Positions 28,215-36,710 of a stretch of DNA of 64,000 nucleotides are shown one piece after another; within the stretch, counting starts at the first letter, position 1; each line of letters opens with the position of its first letter. Source of the stretch: Halomonas sp. GT (GTDB taxonomy: Bacteria > Pseudomonadota > Gammaproteobacteria > Pseudomonadales > Halomonadaceae); the NCBI RefSeq assembly GCF_002082565.1, contig NZ_CP020562.1:3968001-4032000 (forward strand), read 5' to 3'. Position numbers and translations under genes: made by a program. The notes beneath the pieces are model-generated. The model ran no database searches and was not told the DNA's origin. It was given only the letters and a program-made list of their open reading frames with translations.

Positions 28215-28847
28215 TTATTGTGCGCGCTCGTTACGCACGCGCTCGACAAGCGCATCCGCAATTTGCGGCATATTTTCCAAGCTACCTGCCGTGCTTGGCG
28301 ACACAACGTAGCGGCCATCAACAATAAGTGCCGGCACACCCATCAGGCGCATTTCACGCATGCGACTATTGGCTTTGTTGACTTCGCTGCGAACGCCAAA
28401 CGCCGTCAACGCCTGCTTAGCTTTTTCTTCGCTGACGCCGTAATTAGAGAAAAATTCTGCGATTTCATCCGCATCTGTCAGTGAGCGACCATCTTCATGA
28501 ATGGCCTCAAAGAAATCAGCATGCAGTTCATCTTCGATACCCAGAGATTCTGCTGCATAAAACGCTGTCGCGTGGGTGTTCCAGTCACCGCCCATGGTGG
28601 CCGGCATGTGAACAACGCTAACGTCGTCCTCAAGTGTTTCGTACCACTCACTTACAGGTGTTTGCAGCCGGTAGCAATGCGGGCAGCCAAACCAAAACGC
28701 TTCGGTCACTTCAATCTGTCCCTCTTCGACCTGTGTCTCCACCGGCGACTCGAGCAGTGTGTAGTGCTGACCTTCTACCAGCTCCTGAGCACTTACTGCC
28801 GCAGATAAACCTAAGCCAGCCATCGCGACCATTAACGTTTTCAACAT
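28215..28847 (-). CDS. dsbA: Thiol:disulfide interchange protein DsbA
   Basis: This 210-aa periplasmic oxidase introduces disulfides into exported proteins. The signal peptide MLKTLMVAMAGLGLSAAVSA is followed by the thioredoxin active site CPHC in FWFGCPHCYRLQTP and the cis-Pro loop MGVPALIVDGRYV. I chose ATG 28847, which has GGAG 10 bp upstream and a clean signal peptide, over a reading 15 codons longer. Its place beside cytochrome c4 and engB resembles the dsbA-polA-engB region of other gammaproteobacteria. Confidence 0.93.
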   Translation of the reverse strand: MLKTLMVAMAGLGLSAAVSAQELVEGQHYTLLESPVETQVEEGQIEVTEAFWFGCPHCYRLQTPVSEWYETLEDDVSVVHMPATMGGDWNTHATAFYAAESLGIEDELHADFFEAIHEDGRSLTDADEIAEFFSNYGVSEEKAKQALTAFGVRSEVNKANSRMREMRLMGVPALIVDGRYVVSPSTAGSLENMPQIADALVERVRNERAQ

Positions 28848-28952
28848 AGCGAAAATTCTCCAAGAATGAGCGAGACTGTGACTGCTGAGCATGCATAGAG
28901 GTTCCCTATCTCTTTAATTACCAGCGAGATAGGGCACCTTGATTAGCTGCGA

Positions 28953-29582
28953 CTAGTTCAAGCCTAGCAGGTAATTCGCTACAGCTTCCATATCGTTATC
29001 GCTCATTTTGGAAGCGATATCACCCATGATGTTGTTCGGGCTGTTAGCACGCTCACCGGAAGCAAAGTCTTGCAACGTGGACACTGTATACTCTGCGTGC
29101 TGACCTGAAAGCGCCGGGTATACTGCGCTGCCGATACCGGCCCCCGTCGGTGTATGACAAGCGCTACACGAAGGAATGCCTTTGGACATATCGCCCGCCC
29201 GGTACAACTCTTCACCGCGAGCTAAAAGCTCTGAGTCTTCATCACTAGTCTGGCCAAGGTTCGCGTCTTGCCCTGCAAAGTGAGCCGCGACATCCCAAGC
29301 GTCTTGATCCGAGAAATCATCGACTTGACCGGCCATGGTGGGAACCATGCGGTCGCCATCGCGGATATCCATGATTTGCTTGGCTAGATAGGACATTTGC
29401 TGCCCCGCTAGGTTTGGAAAAGCGCCCGATGGGCTAACACCCTGCTGGCCATGGCAGGCCGCACAGGACTGAGCCAGTTCACGACCTGCCGCCGCATCCG
29501 CGTCAGCTTGGTGGTCGGTTTGAGCGTGTACGGTGCCAACGGCACCCATGGTAATTGCCAGGCTTGCCAGTAACTTTCTCAT
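28953..29582 (-). CDS. Di-haem cytochrome c4
   Basis: This 209-aa periplasmic electron carrier has a signal peptide (AVGTVHA). Two haem-binding motifs, CAACH and CSACH, mark two class I cytochrome domains of about 90 residues each. C4 cytochromes feed electrons to terminal oxidases. ATG 29582 was chosen because it yields a clean signal peptide; upstream sequence in frame is not signal-like. The start region contains UAGCAAUGAGA (29587-29577), a perfect 11-nt complement to the predicted small RNA at 10056-10174. Confidence 0.93.
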   Translation of the reverse strand: MRKLLASLAITMGAVGTVHAQTDHQADADAAAGRELAQSCAACHGQQGVSPSGAFPNLAGQQMSYLAKQIMDIRDGDRMVPTMAGQVDDFSDQDAWDVAAHFAGQDANLGQTSDEDSELLARGEELYRAGDMSKGIPSCSACHTPTGAGIGSAVYPALSGQHAEYTVSTLQDFASGERANSPNNIMGDIASKMSDNDMEAVANYLLGLN

Positions 29583-29892
29583 TGCTATTCCACTATGCCG
29601 TTTGATTATTGACTGGTACGCACCCTGGGCGCTGCCCAGGTTCAGCACTTTACCAGGGTCAGCTCCGCCAAAACGAACAACATGTCGTGTTGGTCGCTGC
29701 TGGCTAGAGCGCGATGGTACACTAGCGCCCCAGGTCGCAGTTATAAACCGCTTGCATTATAACGAATCACCCTAGCGGCGGGAATGCAAGTCCAGGTCTG
29801 CTTTTGGGGTAATTCGTCGCGGTACCGTCATTTACTCACGTTAACGTGGTGAAACGGGCCGTCTTATACGTCTGTTTTTCAGGATTAACACC
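29583..29892. other. 310-bp intergenic region between cytochrome c4 and engB
   Basis: It holds the divergent start regions of the cytochrome c4 and engB genes. In E. coli the neighbouring Spot 42 gene lies before engB, so I looked for one. I see no GC-rich hairpin with a T-run, no tRNA and no small gene with a credible ribosome-binding site. Confidence 0.5.
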
Positions 29893-30528
29893 ATGTCTAC
29901 TGCCAATGATCACCCAGTCGCTCGACTGAACTATCCCACTGCCCGCTTTATGATTAGCGCACCAACACTTGCTCTGTGTCCAGACGATACCGGCGCAGAA
30001 GTCGCGTTTGCTGGACGCTCGAATGCTGGTAAATCAAGCGCGATTAACGCGCTTACTCAACAGAATGCCCTTGCCCGCACCTCGCGTACACCAGGCCGCA
30101 CCCAGTTGATCAACTTTTTCAGCGTCATGAACGACGAATCGCGCCGCTTAGTCGATTTGCCCGGCTATGGCTACGCCAAAGTGCCTGAAGCAGTGAAGCT
30201 TGAGTGGCAGCAGCATCTGTCTGACTATCTGCGCGGCCGCTTCAGCTTACGTGGCCTTGTACTGCTAATGGACGTGCGCCACCCGCTAACCGAGTTCGAT
30301 CAAATGATGCTCAATTATGCGGATAAGCGCGAAATGCCGGTTCACATTCTGCTGACTAAATCCGATAAATTAAAAAAAGGCCCTGCTAGCGCCTCGCTGC
30401 AAAAAGTACGTTCTCGCCTTAAAGAGTGGGAAGACTTAGTCTCAGTTCAGCTTTTCTCATCGCTCAAGCGCGACGGTGTAGATACGCTTTCTCAAAAGCT
30501 CGACCAGTGGCTGCATACTCCTGAGTAA
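29893..30528 (+). CDS. engB: Ribosome-biogenesis GTPase EngB (YsxC/YihA)
   Basis: This 211-aa GTPase is needed for 50S subunit assembly. The P-loop is GRSNAGKSS, followed by [11 protein letters not shown] (G2), [11 protein letters not shown] (G3) and LLTKSDKL (G4). The gene is monocistronic and divergent from cytochrome c4. Confidence 0.95.
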   Translation: MSTANDHPVARLNYPTARFMISAPTLALCPDDTGAEVAFAGRSNAGKSSAINALTQQNALARTSRTPGRTQLINFFSVMNDESRRLVDLPGYGYAKVPEAVKLEWQQHLSDYLRGRFSLRGLVLLMDVRHPLTEFDQMMLNYADKREMPVHILLTKSDKLKKGPASASLQKVRSRLKEWEDLVSVQLFSSLKRDGVDTLSQKLDQWLHTPE

Positions 30529-30612
30529 ACCAAGGATTACCGAACAAGCCAAGTTTTCTCCAATAAACGGAATCTTGCCAAACACCCCATTGTTCTTAAA
30601 CAAACCGCTTTT

Positions 30613-31350
30613 TCACGAGCGTCGCTCCAACCACTCGATCAGCTCAGGCAATTCTTTCACGTGGGCAATGCGGTGGGTACGTGCTGGCAAAGCTTGGTCG
30701 CCCTGCGCGGCGATCCATACGGCGTGCATGCCCAACTGCTGTGCGGGTAGCACGTCCTCTTGCCAAGAGTCACCTACATGCATGGCCCGGTGTGGCACAA
30801 CATTCAGACGCTCCAAGGCAGTGAGAAACGGCTTAGGATCTGGTTTTGGTGCCAGTAATTCGCCTGCAGCAATAGCGACGGGAAAGTACGCTGCTAACGG
30901 CTGACGCTTAAGGTGAATATTGCCATTGGTAATAGCGGCTAGTTGGTAACGCTCGCTCAACGCGGTTAATAGCCCCGCGGCTTCGGGGTGCGGCGTTACT
31001 TGAACCCGCAGGCGATGAAACTCATTCATAGCAGCGGCGGCCCATAGCAACGCACTACTGCGTGTTAAGCCTTGAGCTTCCAACTGTGCTTCTAACGCCC
31101 GCAAACGCAGCCAGGTAAAGTCGCCACGCCTTTCAGGCACTCGCTTGGCCCATTCTTGGCGGCGGTCCAAGTAATCAGTCAGCCCCTGCTGGTAACTCAG
31201 CGCTAATGGCGCTTCATGGCGTGCTTTGCGCCACGTTGCCAGCGCTTCAATTAGCCAACGATAGTGACCCTCTTCCGTTTTTAACATCACGCCTTGGTTG
31301 TCCCATAGCGTATCGTCAAGATCAAACGTAATCGCTTGCAGAGAAGCCAT
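30613..31350 (-). CDS. yigB: HAD-family phosphatase, YigB-like
   Basis: This 245-aa HAD hydrolase has the nucleophile motif FDLDDTLWDN, motif II (AAITNGN) and motif IV (HVGDSWQEDVLPA). E. coli YigB dephosphorylates FMN and a riboflavin-pathway intermediate; the same place after xerC supports this identity. It starts 2 bp after the xerC stop and is the last gene of the argH-to-yigB cluster. Confidence 0.88.
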   Translation of the reverse strand: MASLQAITFDLDDTLWDNQGVMLKTEEGHYRWLIEALATWRKARHEAPLALSYQQGLTDYLDRRQEWAKRVPERRGDFTWLRLRALEAQLEAQGLTRSSALLWAAAAMNEFHRLRVQVTPHPEAAGLLTALSERYQLAAITNGNIHLKRQPLAAYFPVAIAAGELLAPKPDPKPFLTALERLNVVPHRAMHVGDSWQEDVLPAQQLGMHAVWIAAQGDQALPARTHRIAHVKELPELIEWLERRS

Positions 31351-31352
31351 GG

Positions 31353-32261
31353 TTAACTCCGTGTCGTGCGGCGTTTTGCGCGGGGGTGAGCAGCATCATA
31401 ACTTTCGGCCAAGTGCTGCCAATCCAGGCGAGTGTAGACTTGAGTGGTCGATAAATTAGCGTGGCCCAGCAATTCCTGCACCGCCCGCAGATCTTGGCTG
31501 GATTCCAATAAATGACTTGCAAACGAGTGGCGCAGGCGATGGGGATGGAGGTGTTCAGGCAAACCACGCACAATAGAAAGTTGCGCCAAGCGCTTTTGAA
31601 TACCGCGGTGTCCCAGACGCTGCCCACGCTGGCCGACAAATAACGCCATCTCGCCCGTTGCCGCCAGCGCAGATCGACAAGACAGCCACGCCTCAATAGC
31701 TTGATCCGCTCGCTTACCAACGGGCACTTGCCGAGGCTTACTGCCCTTACCCATCACTCGCACATGGTGAGCATTTAAGTGACCCACATCCAGCGCGGCA
31801 AGTTCCGCTAACCGTAGGCCGCTAGAGTAAAATAACTCAAGCATAGCTTGGTCACGTATTGCCAGTGGCGTGCCATCGTGGGGCGTATCTAAAAAACGTG
31901 ATAGCGCATCAACATCAAGCGGTCTTGGTAAATGGCTAGGCTGCTTTGGCGTGCGCAATAGTCCAACAGGATTGTCGGCAAGCACATGTTGCTGCACAAG
32001 ATAATCAGCAAAGCGTGATAGCGCAGCACGGCGGCGAGCTAAACTTCTCGGTGCGAGGCCGCGAATGCGCTCCGCTCCTAAGAAGGCGCGCAGAAATGCA
32101 GTGTCTAACGTCGCCGCATCGGTGACGCCGCGTTGCTCAGAAAAACGCAGCAGAGCGTTTAAATCCTGACGATACGCCGCCACCGTGGCAGGGCTTGCAT
32201 GGGTACCAAGCTTACGTAAATACGCTTCGATCTGCGTCGTTAATGCGCGTGGGCTACCCAT
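31353..32261 (-). CDS. xerC: Site-specific tyrosine recombinase XerC
   Basis: With XerD this enzyme resolves chromosome dimers at dif. The 302-aa protein has an N-terminal SAM-like domain and the catalytic residues Arg in SSGLRLAEL, His-x-x-Arg in HRLRHSFASHLL, His in LLGHANLSTTQ and Tyr in VYTRLDW. ATG 32261 lies 8 bp inside the end of the DUF484 gene. The operon position matches E. coli dapF-DUF484-xerC-yigB. Confidence 0.95.
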   Translation of the reverse strand: MGSPRALTTQIEAYLRKLGTHASPATVAAYRQDLNALLRFSEQRGVTDAATLDTAFLRAFLGAERIRGLAPRSLARRRAALSRFADYLVQQHVLADNPVGLLRTPKQPSHLPRPLDVDALSRFLDTPHDGTPLAIRDQAMLELFYSSGLRLAELAALDVGHLNAHHVRVMGKGSKPRQVPVGKRADQAIEAWLSCRSALAATGEMALFVGQRGQRLGHRGIQKRLAQLSIVRGLPEHLHPHRLRHSFASHLLESSQDLRAVQELLGHANLSTTQVYTRLDWQHLAESYDAAHPRAKRRTTRS

Positions 32262-32964
32262 GGTGTTCCAGGCGAAGCAGTAACCGTGCCACGATATCGC
32301 TCAGATACTCTGTAAACAACGTATCCATGCTGGCGCGATAACAGTCGGGATCTGGGCTTGCGAGAAGTAAATACCCCAGCTGCTCGCCCGCGGAAAGCCG
32401 CGAAACGGCACAGGAGCCCGCACGCCGGGGTGCTTTGGTATGTGGCAACAAACACTTCCAATCGCTAACACTGAGCTTGGCACAACGGCTGGTGCGCCCA
32501 TCTAGTAGGGCGGCAAGACGAGCGCTGGCATGCTGGTCTAGCACGTGACGCGGCGGTTGAGGCGGTGTTGGCTCATCGTCACTTAATGAGGATGGGCACC
32601 ATAGCGCCATTGCCGGCGTTTGAAAGTGCTCACTCAACTGAACAGCGAGCGCTTGTGCCAGGGTATCGCGATCTTCTGCCTCAACCAGACTGAGCAGTGT
32701 CTCCCGTAGGCGTCGGTATTGGGCTTCGTTATGCCGTGCCGTTTCTAGAAGATGCTCAAGCCGTCCCTCTGCTGTTTCAGCACGCTGGCGTAAATCAATC
32801 ACCAAACGCTCTAGCAGTGATACCGCCCCATCAATGTGGGGATGCGGCACCTTAAGTTGCTGCAGTAAGCCTTCACGACCAACAAAAAAATCGGGGTGAC
32901 GAGCCAGCCAAAACGCCACTTGATCAGGGTCGAGCGTTTTGCGCGGCTCGGGGGCTTGAGACAT
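32254..32964 (-). CDS. DUF484 family protein (YigA-like)
   Basis: This 236-aa protein lies between dapF and xerC, as in many gammaproteobacteria. It opens with LDPDQVAFWLARHPDFFVGREGLLQQLKVPHP, the family hallmark, then has a coiled-coil helix (SLLERLVIDLRQRAETAEGRLEHLL) and a GAF-like domain. ATG 32964 has GGAGAA upstream and is preferred to an in-frame ATG 11 codons earlier inside dapF. Its function is unknown. Confidence 0.88.
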   Translation of the reverse strand: MSQAPEPRKTLDPDQVAFWLARHPDFFVGREGLLQQLKVPHPHIDGAVSLLERLVIDLRQRAETAEGRLEHLLETARHNEAQYRRLRETLLSLVEAEDRDTLAQALAVQLSEHFQTPAMALWCPSSLSDDEPTPPQPPRHVLDQHASARLAALLDGRTSRCAKLSVSDWKCLLPHTKAPRRAGSCAVSRLSAGEQLGYLLLASPDPDCYRASMDTLFTEYLSDIVARLLLRLEHHG

Positions 32965-32980
32965 CGCCGTTCTCCTCGGA

Positions 32981-33814
32981 TTAATTGAGTGTGACACGAC
33001 CGTCGAAGACGCGTGTAGCAGGGCCCACCATCACCAACGGCGCTTCGGGGTCGGGCCACTCAATGCTTAACTGACCTCCCGGCAGGTGAACGGTGACCGG
33101 GCTTTTCAACAACCCCTGGCGAATACCACTGGCGACAGCAGCACAAGCGCCGGTGCCACAAGCAAGCGTCTCGCCACTGCCACGCTCATACACCCGCAGG
33201 CGAATTTCGCTGGGCGACACAACCTGCATAAACCCCACATTCACCCGTTTAGGAAAGCGAGGGTGAGACTCAAGCAACGGCCCAAGATGCTCTACCGGCG
33301 CACTATCAACACTTTCCACCTGCAGCACGGCATGGGGATTGCCCATTGAGACAACCCCCAGCTCCAGCGTGTCACCGTCGACCTCGACAGCGTGTAGTGG
33401 TTGGTCCCCCGGTGCCTCAAACGGCAACGTGGCGGGATTAAAACGGGGTCTACCCATGTCAACGCGCACCATACCGTCGTGTTGAACATTAAGTACCAAT
33501 GGCCCACCGGCAGTTTCCACATGAATTTCATGCTTATGTGTCAGGCGCTGATCGCGAACGAAACGTGCAAAGCAGCGCGCACCATTGCCGCAATTTTCAA
33601 CTTCGCTGCCATCCGCATTAAAAATACGGTAGCGAAAGTCCATCTCTGGGTCACGGGGCGGCTCAACCACCAATAATTGGTCGAAGCCAATGCCAAAGCG
33701 CCGGTCTGCTAGCTGACGAATCTGCTCATCGCGCAAACGCGCTCGCTGAGTAACCAGATCCACCACCATAAAATCATTACCCAGACCATGCATTTTGGTG
33801 AAGTGCAACAGCAT
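32981..33814 (-). CDS. dapF: Diaminopimelate epimerase
   Basis: DapF converts LL- to meso-diaminopimelate for lysine and peptidoglycan synthesis. The 277-aa protein has both catalytic Cys: ENCGNGARC (near 76) and LACGTGACA (near 222). N-terminal [17 protein letters not shown] is standard. The start codon overlaps the lysA stop (TGATG), indicating coupling with the gene that uses its product. Confidence 0.96.
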   Translation of the reverse strand: MLLHFTKMHGLGNDFMVVDLVTQRARLRDEQIRQLADRRFGIGFDQLLVVEPPRDPEMDFRYRIFNADGSEVENCGNGARCFARFVRDQRLTHKHEIHVETAGGPLVLNVQHDGMVRVDMGRPRFNPATLPFEAPGDQPLHAVEVDGDTLELGVVSMGNPHAVLQVESVDSAPVEHLGPLLESHPRFPKRVNVGFMQVVSPSEIRLRVYERGSGETLACGTGACAAVASGIRQGLLKSPVTVHLPGGQLSIEWPDPEAPLVMVGPATRVFDGRVTLN

Positions 33815-35085
33815 CAGCGCTCCCCTTCCGGCAGCAGAGTTTCACCGGCCCACAGGCTTGCAAGGCTTTCCCGAGCGCGAACCACATGATAGTTGCTGCC
33901 ATCGACCATTACTTCCGGAGGACGCGGACGGCTATTGTAATTCGATGCCATCACAAAGCCGTAAGCACCTGCTGATCGAACGGCCAGTAAATCGCCCTCA
34001 GCGATTGCCAGATCGCGCTCTTTACCAAGGAAATCACCGGTTTCACAGACAGGACCTACCACATCATAGACCGCACGCTCACGCTGCTGGCGGGTATCCA
34101 CCGACACAATCGCCTGCCATGCCTGGTACAACGCAGGGCGGATCAGGTCATTCATGGCGGCATCAACAATCGCGAAATTTTTGGTTTCGCCGGGCTTTAA
34201 GAACTCTACACGGGTCAGCATTAAACCTGCGTTAGCGGCAATAGAGCGACCCGGCTCAAATAGCAAAGTAAGCGCTTCACCGCCCTCCCAGCGAGAAAGG
34301 CGTGCCAGCAATTGACTCGCATAATCAAACGGCTGAGGTGGCTTTTCGTCACGATAAGGGACACCTAACCCGCCACCTAAATCCAAATGGTCAATCTCGA
34401 TGCCGCGCTCACGCAACCGCTCCATCAACATTAACAGCCGCTCAAGAGCATCTAAAAATGGTGCCGTTTCCGTGAGCTGAGAGCCAATATGGCAGTCTAG
34501 TCCGGTGACGCGCAAGTTGGGTAAGCTGTCAGCCAGCGCGTAAACATCCAACGCTTCGTCGACTGGAATACCGAACTTGTTGTCTTTCAGCCCAGTAGAA
34601 ATATAAGGATGCGTGCCTGCATCCACATCTGGGTTTACCCGCAGTGATACCGGCGCCACCTTGCCCAATTCCGCCGCAACAGCGTTTAATCGCTCAAGCT
34701 CGGGGCGGGATTCAACATTGAAGCACTTAATGCCGACATCCAGCGCACGAGCCATTTCATGAGGCTGCTTGGCAACGCCTGAAAACACGACTTTTTTCGG
34801 ATCACCACCCGCTTTCAGCACGCGCTCAAGCTCACCAATCGAAACAATATCAAATCCAGCGCCCAATCGAGCAAGCAAACCCAACACTGCCAAATTAGAG
34901 TTAGCCTTCACCGCATAACAAATTAAATGGGGATGACCACCCAAAGCTTCGGTATAGGCTCGGAAATGGCGCTCTAACGTGGCTTTTGAATAAACATAAC
35001 AGGGCGTGCCCAGATCAGCGGCGATCTGGGTAAGCGGGACGTCTTCGGCATAAAGCACGCCATCACGGTAGTTAAAGTGATCCAT
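33814..35085 (-). CDS. lysA: Diaminopimelate decarboxylase
   Basis: LysA is a PLP enzyme that decarboxylates meso-DAP to lysine. The 423-aa fold type III protein has the PLP Lys in [13 protein letters not shown] (near 60), the phosphate-binding [18 protein letters not shown] and the C-terminal [19 protein letters not shown] overlaps the lptM stop (TAATG). Ribosome-binding site AGGAGGGG lies within the lptM 3' end. Confidence 0.96.
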   Translation of the reverse strand: MDHFNYRDGVLYAEDVPLTQIAADLGTPCYVYSKATLERHFRAYTEALGGHPHLICYAVKANSNLAVLGLLARLGAGFDIVSIGELERVLKAGGDPKKVVFSGVAKQPHEMARALDVGIKCFNVESRPELERLNAVAAELGKVAPVSLRVNPDVDAGTHPYISTGLKDNKFGIPVDEALDVYALADSLPNLRVTGLDCHIGSQLTETAPFLDALERLLMLMERLRERGIEIDHLDLGGGLGVPYRDEKPPQPFDYASQLLARLSRWEGGEALTLLFEPGRSIAANAGLMLTRVEFLKPGETKNFAIVDAAMNDLIRPALYQAWQAIVSVDTRQQRERAVYDVVGPVCETGDFLGKERDLAIAEGDLLAVRSAGAYGFVMASNYNSRPRPPEVMVDGSNYHVVRARESLASLWAGETLLPEGER

Positions 35086-35216
35086 TACCCCTCCTGCTCA
35101 GCAGCCGATCCATTGGTGTTTTCGTCAGGCAAATAGAGCGGCCCTTTCTGACCGCATCCCACTAATAGCAGCGCGAGCAGCAGCACCGCACTAACGGTGG
35201 TAACCCAGCGTTTCAT
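35085..35216 (-). CDS. lptM: Small lipoprotein LptM (YifL)
   Basis: This 43-aa lipoprotein has a signal peptide with the lipobox LLLVGC followed by GQKGPLYLP, the diagnostic motif of LptM. In E. coli LptM assists disulfide maturation of the LPS translocon LptD. Its ATG overlaps the argH stop (ATGA), and its stop overlaps the lysA start. The position before the lys/dap genes is the same as yifL in E. coli. It is short enough to be missed by automatic gene calling. Confidence 0.93.
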   Translation of the reverse strand: MKRWVTTVSAVLLLALLLVGCGQKGPLYLPDENTNGSAAEQEG

Positions 35217-36616
35217 GCATCACCTTTCAGCGCTGCCAACGCCTCGCGGGCACGGCTGGCAGCAGCGCGAACCTGCTCAGGCGCGGTGCCACCGATATGG
35301 TTACGGGCGGCTACGGAGCCTTCTAACGTGAGCACCTCAAAAACATCCTGCTCAATCGTGGCAGAGAACTGCTGCAGTTCTTCAAGGGTCATTTCAGACA
35401 GATCTTTCTTAGACTTCAAACCGTAAGCCACTGATTGACCGACAATTTCATGGGCATCGCGAAAGGCGACGCCTTTGCGAACCAAGTAATCAGCAAGGTC
35501 CGTGGCGGTTGAGAATCCGCGTCGTGCGGCCTCATACATGCTGTCCTTTTTCGGCTCAATAGCTGGCACCATGTCGGCAAAGGCTTTTAAGCAGTCGCGC
35601 ACGGTATCAACGGCGTCAAACAGCGGCTCTTTGTCTTCCTGGTTGTCTTTGTTGTAGGCCAGGGGCTGAGACTTCATCAGCGTTAATAGCGCCATTAAGT
35701 GACCATACACTCGGCCCGTTTTACCGCGAACCAGTTCGGGAACATCGGGGTTTTTCTTCTGCGGCATGATTGAAGAGCCGGTGCAGAAGCGATCAGGCAG
35801 ATCGATAAAGTCAAATTGGGCACTGGTCCACAACACCAACTCTTCACTCATCCGCGATAGATGCATTAGCAGAATGCTGGCAAAGCTGGTGAATTCAATA
35901 GCGAAGTCACGATCAGAGACAGCGTCCAGCGAGTTTTCTGCTGGGCGATCAAAGCCTAGCAACTCGGCAGTGACATGGCGGTCGATGGGATACGTGGTAC
36001 CCGCTAGCGCCGCAGCGCCAAGAGGCATAACGTTCACGCGTTTACGGCAGTCAAGCAAGCGCTCGTGGTCACGGGTTAACATCTCTTGCCATGCCAGTAG
36101 GTGATGGCCAAAGGTCACCGGCTGCGCCGTTTGTAAGTGGGTAAAACCAGGCATAATGGTATCGGCTTCACGGTCGGCTAGCTCAATCATGCCTTCACGC
36201 AGACGAACCAATTCCGCTTCAATCACGTCAATTTCATCGCGCATAAATAGGCGGATATCGGTCGCTACCTGATCATTACGTGAACGGCCTGTATGTAGCT
36301 TTTTGCCTGTAATACCGATTTTATCCGTCAACCGCGCTTCGATATTCATGTGCACGTCTTCAAGCGGAATCGACCAGTTAAACTCGCCTCGCTCGATTTC
36401 GCCCTGAATCTCGGTGAGGCCGTTGATAATGGTGTCACGCTCATCATCGGTCAGTACACCAACCCGAGCCAGCATAGTCGCATGGGCAATGGAGCCCTGA
36501 ATATCCTGGCGCGCTAGGCGCTGGTCAAAAGTCACAGACGCGGTGAAGCGTGCAACAAAAGCATCGGTGGGCTCGCTAAAGCGACCGCCCCAAGATTGGT
36601 TCGTAGCTTGGCTCAT
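35213..36616 (-). CDS. argH: Argininosuccinate lyase
   Basis: ArgH splits argininosuccinate to arginine and fumarate. The 467-aa protein has [19 protein letters not shown] at the N-terminus, [27 protein letters not shown] and the signature [13 protein letters not shown] chose ATG 36616, which is spaced 10 bp from AGGA; an ATG three codons upstream is too close to that site. It heads the seven-gene cluster ending with yigB. Confidence 0.96.
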   Translation of the reverse strand: MSQATNQSWGGRFSEPTDAFVARFTASVTFDQRLARQDIQGSIAHATMLARVGVLTDDERDTIINGLTEIQGEIERGEFNWSIPLEDVHMNIEARLTDKIGITGKKLHTGRSRNDQVATDIRLFMRDEIDVIEAELVRLREGMIELADREADTIMPGFTHLQTAQPVTFGHHLLAWQEMLTRDHERLLDCRKRVNVMPLGAAALAGTTYPIDRHVTAELLGFDRPAENSLDAVSDRDFAIEFTSFASILLMHLSRMSEELVLWTSAQFDFIDLPDRFCTGSSIMPQKKNPDVPELVRGKTGRVYGHLMALLTLMKSQPLAYNKDNQEDKEPLFDAVDTVRDCLKAFADMVPAIEPKKDSMYEAARRGFSTATDLADYLVRKGVAFRDAHEIVGQSVAYGLKSKKDLSEMTLEELQQFSATIEQDVFEVLTLEGSVAARNHIGGTAPEQVRAAASRAREALAALKGDA

Positions 36617-36710
36617 CGGAGGCATATCCTGCTGACTAAACTAAAGGAATCGTTATCAGAAAGTGTACCAGAGTCGCCGCACTCAGCGGCATGCCGATTT
36701 ATAGTCGTTT

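Noticed and set aside
29583..29892. Spot 42-like RNA before engB
   Set aside because: Synteny suggested it, but no GC hairpin with T-run or conserved Spot 42 sequence is found.
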